64,000 nt of DNA from CALBPI01 sp038521865 (GTDB lineage Bacteria > Pseudomonadota > Gammaproteobacteria > Steroidobacterales > Woeseiaceae), in assembly GCA_038521865.1 (NCBI GenBank), contig JBCBKO010000001.1, positions 1 through 64,000 of the forward strand. The letters run 5' to 3'. The notes under the pieces are model-generated. The model was not told the DNA's origin. It was given only the letters and a program-made list of their open reading frames with translations, and ran no database searches. Within the stretch, counting starts at the first letter, position 1. The number at the start of each line of letters is the position of its first letter. The position numbers and the translations under genes were made by a program. This document shows, in pieces, positions 31,999 through 40,285 of this stretch.

Positions 31999-34128
31999 CT
32001 ATAGCGGTGCGAGGCTTGGATAAGCGAAGTAGGCCTCGCGCTGTTCGGCAACTTTCGCCTTCAGATCCGCAATCGCCGCTGCGAATATCGGGTTTTCGAG
32101 GTCCTGTTCAAAGGCAGGCGTGACGAACACCCACCACACGGACAATAACTTAGGGTCTTGCACTGAGCGAGCCGCTGCTTCGAAATCCGCTCTCGCCAGT
32201 GCTTCCATCGTCGGTGCAAATTCACCACCGGTCAGTTCAAACGGCACCGTCGCGAGCGCGCCTTTTATCGCGGCCAGGAGTTGATCGGCTTGCTCAATGT
32301 CGCCCTCTGCCTCGAGGATGCCCGCAGCGATCAACGCCGTTGTAATTTCGGAGAGCTTTACGGCTGGTGCGGGCTTGGCGAACAACTCCGGTCGTTCGGA
32401 TTCCAGTAACAACCGGGCTTCGTCTATTCGACCACCCAGAAAAAACGCTTGCCCCATGCCGATCCGAAGTCCACTCGGCTCGCCTTCGAGGCGCTCTACG
32501 GGTACAAGAAAAGACGCGAGCCCATCGCGTTGCGCGCTGAGTATCAGGTCGATTTCCGACATACCCGGAATCATCTTGTTCGGAAAGTCGCGGAACACGC
32601 GTTCGCTACACGCCTTGGCTTCCTCGATCATGCCGAGTACCGCCTGCAGTTCACATTCACTCTCGCGTGCATCCGGCGAGCTCGGTGAGAGTCGTGCGGA
32701 TTCGGTTTGCCATCTGAGCGCTTCATCGAGTTGACCGCGAATTACAAACAAATCCGCCCGGGTGCCGTACAGGTTGTGAAAGTCCGGATTGCGCCGAATG
32801 CCGTCGACGATGACTCGGTCGGCACCCTCGTAGTCGCCCACCTGCAATAAAAACCCGGCTTCGGCAGTGGCAAGAATAGGCGCCTGTGGGTCGATGTCTC
32901 GAGCGGTACGGATTTGCTCGAGACCTTCCTCGAGACGACCTTCCTCGCTGAGGAGCAGTGAATACCAATGGCGCGCGGTCGGGTAGTGCGGCGCACGTTC
33001 GATGGCTTGGAGAAAGAACGTCTCGGCTACTTCGTTGTCCTCCTGGTCTCGGCGAAGATCAGCCAATGAGGTCAGCGCTTCGCCCGACTCGGGGTTCAGG
33101 AACAACGCGCGGTCGATCGCACGCCGCCTGCTGGCGAAAGAGGTCTCGGCATCGACGTCGTCGTAATCGGTGAGTAGTGAGTTTGCATCCGCAACACCGA
33201 CCCATGCCAGGACGAAGGTTGGGTCAAGCTCAACGGCACGCTCAAAATACGCAAGCGCCCGCCGGATATTCGGCGCCGTGCGCCGGGCTAGCAGCGTCCG
33301 ACCGAGCGAGTATTGCTCAAACGCTTCCGGGTTACTTGTCGGTCGCTTCGCGAGCCGCGTTCGATCCTGATCTGACAACACACCACTCAGTGCCGAGACA
33401 ATCTCACTCGTGATGCTCGTTTGGGTATCGAACAGGTTCTCGAGGTTGAGTCTTCGATCCCAGGAGTTCGCCCAGAGCGACTGCCCCGTATCGGCGCGGA
33501 ATAATTGCATGTTGATCCGGACGTTCTCGCCCGCGCGCTGGAAGCCGCCGGTCAGAATCGTGGCAACACCCAATTCGTCACCGATTTCCGTGAGGGATTT
33601 CGTGGTGGCTCGATAAGTCTCTGCGGTTGGCCTCGCAATCACTTTGTCGAGTGTCCCGAGACGAGCAAGCTGGGTAAGCAGGTAGTCGTGCATGCCGTCC
33701 ACAAAGAACGTGTCGTCTTCGACGGCGGTGATGTTTTCAAACGGCAACACAGCGATCGAGCGATCGACCGCCACCTGAGGTGCCGCCTCGTTTTTGTATT
33801 TGTCGACGACGAGATAGCCGACGGCGATCGCCAGAGCGGCCGTAATCACGAGCTGGACGTACTGGCCCGAGTTGGCCGGTGCGTTGCTGGCCTCCACGCT
33901 GGTGTCTCGTTTAACGCCTTCAGGTGTGAGTTCAAATACCCACGCAAGACCGAGAGCAATCGGAAACCCGATGGCGATGAGCGCCAGCAATGCCTTGAAT
34001 GCCCATGTCGGCAGATTCAGGTTCTCCAGCATCACGTCAGCCAATTGCAAGGCAATCCAGGACGCCGCGAGATAACCGATACCGACCCGGTAGACATTGC
34101 GTCGCTTTAGTTCCTGGAGGAGTGACAT
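31999..34128 (-). CDS. Membrane-anchored TolB/FlgO-like TPR protein
   Basis: 709 residues from ATG 34128. Three hydrophobic segments within the first 110 residues, then a domain SIAVLPFENITAVEDDTFFV (about 124-143) with LTEIGDELGVATILTGGF, as in the FlgO/TolB-like region of CadC- and adenylate-cyclase-linked proteins. From about residue 280 onward come TPR-like helical pairs. No cyclase or DNA-binding domain is fused. Proteins like this are abundant in marine Gammaproteobacteria; function unknown. Confidence 0.82.
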   Translation of the reverse strand: MSLLQELKRRNVYRVGIGYLAASWIALQLADVMLENLNLPTWAFKALLALIAIGFPIALGLAWVFELTPEGVKRDTSVEASNAPANSGQYVQLVITAALAIAVGYLVVDKYKNEAAPQVAVDRSIAVLPFENITAVEDDTFFVDGMHDYLLTQLARLGTLDKVIARPTAETYRATTKSLTEIGDELGVATILTGGFQRAGENVRINMQLFRADTGQSLWANSWDRRLNLENLFDTQTSITSEIVSALSGVLSDQDRTRLAKRPTSNPEAFEQYSLGRTLLARRTAPNIRRALAYFERAVELDPTFVLAWVGVADANSLLTDYDDVDAETSFASRRRAIDRALFLNPESGEALTSLADLRRDQEDNEVAETFFLQAIERAPHYPTARHWYSLLLSEEGRLEEGLEQIRTARDIDPQAPILATAEAGFLLQVGDYEGADRVIVDGIRRNPDFHNLYGTRADLFVIRGQLDEALRWQTESARLSPSSPDARESECELQAVLGMIEEAKACSERVFRDFPNKMIPGMSEIDLILSAQRDGLASFLVPVERLEGEPSGLRIGMGQAFFLGGRIDEARLLLESERPELFAKPAPAVKLSEITTALIAAGILEAEGDIEQADQLLAAIKGALATVPFELTGGEFAPTMEALARADFEAAARSVQDPKLLSVWWVFVTPAFEQDLENPIFAAAIADLKAKVAEQREAYFAYPSLAPL

Positions 34129-34213
34129 CGTGCGTTCGGGTGTGTAGTTGTAATTGCTGATGTCCTAAGTGTAACCCGTGCTATGAACATTGGCGTTCGA
34201 GACTGGTTTCGGT

Positions 34214-35089
34214 TTATGGCGCCGCGGTATCTCCACGACTGGGTTCAGGAAGGGCGGATGCCCAGCTGAGAACCGTGTTCTCCAGGCGCTCTACATGCGT
34301 CAGCGATTTGTAGGTGTGTTTGACGCCTCGCCACCACAACTCTTGTGAGCGAGTTGAGAACGCCGCTTGATACGTGGTCGCCGCGAATTGTCCTCGGTGC
34401 TTGTAGTAGGAGCTCGCATAATTCGAAAAAATGGCAAGTGTCGCTCCATTGCGTCCGTCAACCGCTTGAACAGCATTTGCGGTATGTTCGATCGAAGGGA
34501 GCACACGCAGCTTGAGCGGATCGTCCTGGCCAGTCGTTCCACCGGCTTCTGATTCGGCACTTTTTGAACGTTGACGAGAAAGAAACATACGAAGCTTGCC
34601 GCTGTATTGTTGCCAACGAAGATAGCGATCGATCAACGACCAACGTCGGTAGTCCGCGTCGGGGTAGCACATCGGATCGAGAAGCAACATCCCGACCACA
34701 GTCTCGTTGGCCAATGCGAGGCGCACAGCATTATCAGCGCCTGAGCACAGTCCGGCGAGCACCAAGGGTAGGTTGCCAAGGCGATTTCGGATTGCTGCGT
34801 GAAGGTCCACAAAGTCTTCAGTGACCGAGTCAAGATAATCTACGTCGGGCCTCGCAGGCGTGTCGCCCTTGCCGGACAAATCAACTCGGACACTGGCGAA
34901 ACCAACGGCTGTCAGCTTTCTTGCCAGCCGAACATTCATCCGTGAGGGTCCGACGCGGTGAACCAGCCCGGCATTCAGGAATACGAACACTGCCTGGATC
35001 CTGGTTGAAGGCTCAGGTAGCGTCAGAATCGAAAAAACACGAGCCCCTCGTCCGGCTGTCAGGACTTCCTCTACGCAGCGAGCAGACAT
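34214..35089 (-). CDS. Alpha/beta-hydrolase with cysteine at the nucleophile position
   Basis: 292 residues from ATG 35089, overlapping the upstream hydrolase gene by 19 bp. The nucleophile elbow reads AGLCSGADN with Cys115 in place of the usual Ser (G-x-C-x-G, residues 113-117); the preceding SVRVDLSGKGDT and FVFLNAGLVHRVGP strands are the classic fold. It is the last gene of the PKS/NRPS operon and could be the release or editing thioesterase, or an acyltransferase. Sequence style is close to hydrolases that accompany exosortase systems. Confidence 0.75.
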   Translation of the reverse strand: MSARCVEEVLTAGRGARVFSILTLPEPSTRIQAVFVFLNAGLVHRVGPSRMNVRLARKLTAVGFASVRVDLSGKGDTPARPDVDYLDSVTEDFVDLHAAIRNRLGNLPLVLAGLCSGADNAVRLALANETVVGMLLLDPMCYPDADYRRWSLIDRYLRWQQYSGKLRMFLSRQRSKSAESEAGGTTGQDDPLKLRVLPSIEHTANAVQAVDGRNGATLAIFSNYASSYYKHRGQFAATTYQAAFSTRSQELWWRGVKHTYKSLTHVERLENTVLSWASALPEPSRGDTAAP

Positions 35090-35811
35090 TGGCGAATCTC
35101 CTCCAGCACAGGTCCTGGCATCAGAATGTCGTCCGAGAACTGGTGCCAGTTGCAACCGAACCGTACCTGTCTCGAGTTCAGTTGCGGTGCGTCTGCGGGC
35201 GGTGGTTCCGTATAGATGGCAACAGTATGCGCGGGTGCTGTCCAGCCGGTGATATCGGCACCCTCCAGTTCGCGAGCCAGCGCCTCCGGAAACGGAAATC
35301 CGAGTAACTCGCCTGCCACAGACTTCCGATCCGCGTTGGTCAACCACCGGTTTCGGAAATTCGACATTTTTCTGTGCTGGAAATAGGTATCGATATAGGG
35401 CGTGCCCTGCCAAATCGGATCCCACAACACGATTTTGCCAACAGCATCAGCGCGCTCTAACCATCGAGGCAGGAGCAGCGCCGCAGCGCGGACGACGACC
35501 AGGTTTACCGTGTGGCAGCCGGACAGCTCACGCGCTTCGCTGACCACCCGCCTGAGGTCGTTACTCCATGCCGAGAGCGACTCCGGTTCACCGAACGAAT
35601 CGCCGGTACCTCGGTAGTCAAATCGAACGACATGTTGTCCTGCGGTCGCAAGCGAAATGGATAACTCGCGCAGGCAAAGTTGTGTGCGCTGGCATTCTCC
35701 GAAAAAGGGTGGGCACACGATCGTGATTTGATCAACCATCGCATCACCGGGAGGGTGATAGGTCACGAACAAGTCCGGATCGTCTCCATTCAGGAAAAAA
35801 GCTTCGATCAT
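35071..35811 (-). CDS. Alpha/beta-fold protein lacking a catalytic elbow
   Basis: 246 residues from ATG 35811, 13 bp after the NRPS stop. The fold is recognisable (ITIVCPPFFGECQRTQLCLR, VVRFDYRGTGDSFGEPESLS), but where GxSxG should be the sequence is NLVVVRAAALL, so no Ser or Cys nucleophile is available. It is probably not a hydrolase itself. A longer start at 35880 would overlap the NRPS gene. Possible roles are scaffold, acyl-binding or partner of the next hydrolase. Confidence 0.7.
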   Translation of the reverse strand: MIEAFFLNGDDPDLFVTYHPPGDAMVDQITIVCPPFFGECQRTQLCLRELSISLATAGQHVVRFDYRGTGDSFGEPESLSAWSNDLRRVVSEARELSGCHTVNLVVVRAAALLLPRWLERADAVGKIVLWDPIWQGTPYIDTYFQHRKMSNFRNRWLTNADRKSVAGELLGFPFPEALARELEGADITGWTAPAHTVAIYTEPPPADAPQLNSRQVRFGCNWHQFSDDILMPGPVLEEIRQCLLAA

Positions 35812-35824
35812 CGTGGAGGCGCTA

Positions 35825-38800
35825 TTACGAGGAAAACAGTCGCGAGAGCAGACCGGTACGCTTATCGCTGGTCCGAACAAACAGGTTGTCGATAGCTGTT
35901 GCGCGAACCGACGCTTGCGATCTCGAAAATTCCGTCAAGCGTTCTTCGACAGAACTCATGAGGGCATTGATCGATGTGCTTGCGATGCGATCCGCGCGGT
36001 AATCGAGCTGAACAAACAGGCCCGTGGGTGTGCGTCGTAACCAGAAGTCTAGGTCGCGGATCATCGCAGTTCGAGGCACGTCGATCTGGTCGAACGCCAG
36101 ATTGCCAAAGCGGGTAGGGCGTTCTGTAGCTTGCTGATAACTGAAAGAGATTCTTGGGTCCGGCAGTTTCGACCCTATCGCCTTCTCGATCTGCATCCTC
36201 GATATTGCTTGGTGCTGACTCAGCTCTGAGACGCGGGCCTTGGTATTCGCCAAAGTGGCGTCAAAACTCTCGCCTGATGTAATCGATACTGGGAGGTCTT
36301 GGTAGAACAGTCCGATGATGGAGAACAGTTCGGGAAAATAGCGTCCGGAGGTTGCCAGATCGATGGTGACGGTGTCTTGCCCTGCGCTCGATGCGAGTGC
36401 CTCAACAAACAACGTTAGTGCGACGTCCGACAGCTTGCTGTGTGATTGGGCCGCGCGCGCCTCTGCCTTTTCAGTGAGCTCAAGCGGCAGTGCAAAACTC
36501 GCGGCAGCAACGTGCGGTTGCATATCTTCAGAGGGCGGTTGCCATGCGGGTAGTTCAACCCACTGCTGCGTATGCGTCTGCCAAAACGTGACGAGGTCCT
36601 GATCGATGGATTGGGTCCGCTGCCAGGTTGCGAAGTCCTGATACCCAAGTGCGTCTTTGTTTTCCTTCGAGCTTGGCTCGTCAGCCACATATGCTGCCTC
36701 AAGCTCGCGAAGGAAGATGTCAAACGACCAACCGTCGAACGCGAATTGGTTGGGGACGAATACCAGGTAGTGGATCTGATCGTCCGTAGAGATCAGTTGC
36801 ACCCGAGCCAGAGGTCCATTGCGAAGATCCGTTGGCTGGCGTGCGACGCTTTGGACGTGGTCGACGATGTTAGCCGGATCGGCGATATGAACGTGCTCAA
36901 GCATCGGCAAGATATCGCTGCTTGCTGCGCCTGTGAGTGGTGCAGCACCCGATTCGTCGAGAAGCATGCCGAACGCGTCATGTCTCTCGACGATGGTACG
37001 CACAGCGTCTGCCATTTTGTCGGGATCGAGCTTGCCGGTCAGTCGAAAGCAGGATGGGAGATTGAAGTGCTCGTCGTGGCCGTCGGTGGTGAGCTCAAGA
37101 ATTTGCAGCTGCCCGAACGACAGCATCCGTTCGTCATCCGGTGCGAGCCGACTCGGTCTTCCACTATCGTCTAATGCTTCTGCACTGACACACTGTCTTG
37201 CGATGCTTGCGACGTCTTCGGTGTACAGGACCCTCGGGTGCAACGTGACGCGTAATCGCTGCTCGATCTGATAGATCGCTTCGAGTCCGAGTAGTGAATG
37301 CCCGCCGATTTCAAAGAACCGAGATTCCCTGCCGACGGGTCGCTCTGGTTGAACGAGTGCTGTCCAGACCTCAGCAATGGTTCTTTCTGCGGCATTCTTT
37401 GGCGGCGTGAATTCGCCAATGCTGCTCTGGATCGCGACTGGTTTCGGCAGTGCTCGTCGATTGATTTTTCCGCTCGGGCCCAGCGGAATTTCCTCGATCG
37501 TCAGGAAGTGTTGCGGAATCATGTAGTCCGGTAACCGTTGGCGCAGGAATTTCCGCAACTGGTGTGTTTGTAAGGCACGGTTATCGTGCGCGACGCAACA
37601 GGCGACGATGCGATGATCATTTGCATTGACCGACCAAACGTAGGCAGCGGCGTTCTCGATAGCATCAAACTGTTGCAGCGCGTTTTCGATATCGCCGAGT
37701 TCGATACGAAAACCGCGCACCTTGACCTGGTCATCGAAACGGCCCAAGAACTGTACTTCGCCATTCGCGAGAAGCCTGGCTTTGTCGCCCGTCCGGTACC
37801 AGCGTGTATCGTCCAATGACACGAAGCGCTCGGCGGTTAATGCCGCGCGGCCGAGGTAGCCTGTGGCAAGCCCAGCGCCACCGATGCAAAGCTCACCGGG
37901 GATGCCGAATGGTGTCGGGTGACCTGATGCATCCATAATGCAGAACTGTGTATTGGCGATCGGTGGTCCGATCGTGATGGTCGACTGGCTCGGTTCGATA
38001 GGTTTGCAACTCGACCAAATCGTCGTTTCCGTAGGGCCATACATATTCCACAGTTTGGCAACCAACGGACGTAGCCGCTCTGCAACATCAGCAGGCATTG
38101 CTTCGCCACCACACAGCGCGGTCAGTTCGGGTGAGCCTGACCACCGCGCACCTAGTAAGAGTCGCCACGTTGCGGGAGTTGCCTGCATCATCGTGATCGC
38201 TTGTTCGTCGATCAGCGTTTGTAGCTGGCGTGCATCGGTCGATTGATCGCGGCTTGCGACGTACACCGAGCCGCCGCAATATAGCGGCAACAGTAGCTCA
38301 AGCAGTGAGATGTCGAATGAGGCGGTCGTGACCGCGAGCAACCGATCGTCTGCTGAAAAGCCAGGCTGCAAAGCCATCGCTTGCAGGAAATTGGCTAGCG
38401 CCTTGTGGTCGACGAGAACGCCCTTCGGTTTACCCGTCGATCCAGAAGTGTAGATGAGGTAAGCAGATGTTGAACCGTCGAGCGCCGGAAGTGAGTCGTC
38501 GCTCCGCTTTGCGGTCAAGGTCTCCTTCACTGTGAGCACTGCAAGCTCGTCGTCGAGTATCGAGTCCGGCAGGCTCCCGTCAGTCAGGACGAGCTTGGCG
38601 GCCGCATCGGTCAGCATCAGTGCCAATCGTTCCGCCGGGAAGTTGGGATCCAGCGGCAGCACTGTAGCACCAGCAAGCTGGATTCCAAGGATAACCGCCG
38701 GCAGATCGGTCGTACGATCCAGGCAATGCGCGACAATCGCACCCGGCGTAACACCCGAGGCGACGAGCGACGATGCGATAGTATGCGCACGATCACTCAG

Positions 38801-40282
38801 TTCGCTAAAGGTAACTTGACTCGTACGATCCAGAGCGGCGGTGTTCGTTTCGCGCGTTTGTACGTGTTGAAGGAAGCGTTGGATCCAAACCGGGTGTTCG
38901 ATCGTCACGCTCGGACCGGACAGCAATCGGGCTTCATGGGCGTTGGAATCAGCTCGCCAAAGCGATGCCATGTTCACACTCGTATCTTGTCCAGCATTCA
39001 TGAGAATGCCCGACAACGCCTGCAACCACGCTGTGATTGTGGCCGCATCGAACAGGTCAGTGTTGTGAGTCGCTTCGATCGTCAACGTATCCGCGGCTGG
39101 CATCACATTGAGAAAAATCTCGAAGTTCTCACCCAGTCGCGGGATTGAACGAACCTCCAGCGTATGCCCTTCTGCCTTAACCTCATCGAGTGGTTGATCG
39201 ATATTGAAAATGACTGGCACGATGGGTACGCGCGAGGTGTTTCCGCTGATACCGAGCTCCCGGACGAGCGAGCCGAAGGTAAAGTTGGGATGCTCCTGTG
39301 CATCCAAAATAGCGGATTTTGCGCGCGCAACGAGATCGGAAAACGAATCACTGGCAGTTACTGTCATGCGAATCGGCAACAGTTGCACTGCGTGTCCGAC
39401 CATACGATGCAAACCGTCAGTGCTCTGTCGTGCCACGGGCAGGCCGATGGCGAAATCCTCATCGTCGGAGAGCGTGTGTAGCAACGCCGCGACTGCGGCG
39501 AACACGACTTGTACCACGCTCGCGCGAGTCTCGCGGGCGATGACCTTGACCGCAGCGGTTGTGGTGGCGTCCAGCGAAAAGTCTGTCCGACATGCAGCGA
39601 AACTCCGCTCCGCCGGTCGCGGGCGGTCCGTGGGCAGATCAAGTTCGGGGACGTTGTTGTGATACTGACTGAGCCAATAGTCGATATCACGGTTGCTTAA
39701 TTGTTCGGCGTGTTGTTGTTCTGCAAAATCGCCGAAGCGATTCGACGGTTCGGTGACCGATGCGTCGGACAGCAGTGTCGTGAGCTCTTCCAGTATGACG
39801 GCGAATGACCAACCGTCGCAGATCGCGTGGTGAGCGCCGATCACAAGCTCCGCTTCATCACCAGGTAGAAGGATCAAGGTCGCCTGAAACAACGGGCCAT
39901 CGAACAGATGCATCGGCGTTGCGGCGAGTTGTTGCCATATGTTTTGGATATAGTCTTCGGTGCCCGCATCGTCGAGAGCGCGTTGGTCATCGATGTGTAA
40001 TTCAAAAGCGGCACCGTCGGAGATACACAATTCATCCCCAGTGCGCGTGAAGGTCGCACGCAGTGACTCGTGTCGAGCCACTATTTCGGTGAATGCGGCG
40101 GCGAGCCGCTCGGGGTTGACGGCATAGGGGAAACGAATCGACATGCCTTCATTAAACGCAATGTTCGGGGTGTCACCGAGCAGCGCCGATGAGATGATCT
40201 CTCGTTGTGGCTCGGTGCTCGGTACGGTGCGTTCGATTTCACCGCTGCGAAACGGATCGTAGGAGACGGTAGTGTCGGTCAT
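35825..40282 (-). CDS. Non-ribosomal peptide synthetase, C-A-T-C*
   Basis: 1485 residues from ATG 40282, 3 bp after the PKS stop. Residues about 20-440: condensation domain with intact HHAICDG (H151, H152, D156). Residues about 460-960: adenylation domain (YTSGSTGKPKG near 610, NMYGPTETT near 745, YRTGDKA, GKINRRAL); specificity residues read by hand as D-I-L-Q-L-G-M-I-W-K, a glycine-type code. Residues 970-1045: carrier domain, GGHSLLGLEA with Ser996. Residues about 1065-1485: second condensation-like domain in which HHxxxDG is NQFAFDG (N1178, Q1179, D1183), so both histidines are missing. No thioesterase or reductase domain. Confidence 0.93.
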   Translation of the reverse strand: MTDTTVSYDPFRSGEIERTVPSTEPQREIISSALLGDTPNIAFNEGMSIRFPYAVNPERLAAAFTEIVARHESLRATFTRTGDELCISDGAAFELHIDDQRALDDAGTEDYIQNIWQQLAATPMHLFDGPLFQATLILLPGDEAELVIGAHHAICDGWSFAVILEELTTLLSDASVTEPSNRFGDFAEQQHAEQLSNRDIDYWLSQYHNNVPELDLPTDRPRPAERSFAACRTDFSLDATTTAAVKVIARETRASVVQVVFAAVAALLHTLSDDEDFAIGLPVARQSTDGLHRMVGHAVQLLPIRMTVTASDSFSDLVARAKSAILDAQEHPNFTFGSLVRELGISGNTSRVPIVPVIFNIDQPLDEVKAEGHTLEVRSIPRLGENFEIFLNVMPAADTLTIEATHNTDLFDAATITAWLQALSGILMNAGQDTSVNMASLWRADSNAHEARLLSGPSVTIEHPVWIQRFLQHVQTRETNTAALDRTSQVTFSELSDRAHTIASSLVASGVTPGAIVAHCLDRTTDLPAVILGIQLAGATVLPLDPNFPAERLALMLTDAAAKLVLTDGSLPDSILDDELAVLTVKETLTAKRSDDSLPALDGSTSAYLIYTSGSTGKPKGVLVDHKALANFLQAMALQPGFSADDRLLAVTTASFDISLLELLLPLYCGGSVYVASRDQSTDARQLQTLIDEQAITMMQATPATWRLLLGARWSGSPELTALCGGEAMPADVAERLRPLVAKLWNMYGPTETTIWSSCKPIEPSQSTITIGPPIANTQFCIMDASGHPTPFGIPGELCIGGAGLATGYLGRAALTAERFVSLDDTRWYRTGDKARLLANGEVQFLGRFDDQVKVRGFRIELGDIENALQQFDAIENAAAYVWSVNANDHRIVACCVAHDNRALQTHQLRKFLRQRLPDYMIPQHFLTIEEIPLGPSGKINRRALPKPVAIQSSIGEFTPPKNAAERTIAEVWTALVQPERPVGRESRFFEIGGHSLLGLEAIYQIEQRLRVTLHPRVLYTEDVASIARQCVSAEALDDSGRPSRLAPDDERMLSFGQLQILELTTDGHDEHFNLPSCFRLTGKLDPDKMADAVRTIVERHDAFGMLLDESGAAPLTGAASSDILPMLEHVHIADPANIVDHVQSVARQPTDLRNGPLARVQLISTDDQIHYLVFVPNQFAFDGWSFDIFLRELEAAYVADEPSSKENKDALGYQDFATWQRTQSIDQDLVTFWQTHTQQWVELPAWQPPSEDMQPHVAAASFALPLELTEKAEARAAQSHSKLSDVALTLFVEALASSAGQDTVTIDLATSGRYFPELFSIIGLFYQDLPVSITSGESFDATLANTKARVSELSQHQAISRMQIEKAIGSKLPDPRISFSYQQATERPTRFGNLAFDQIDVPRTAMIRDLDFWLRRTPTGLFVQLDYRADRIASTSINALMSSVEERLTEFSRSQASVRATAIDNLFVRTSDKRTGLLSRLFSS

Positions 40283-40285
40283 GAT

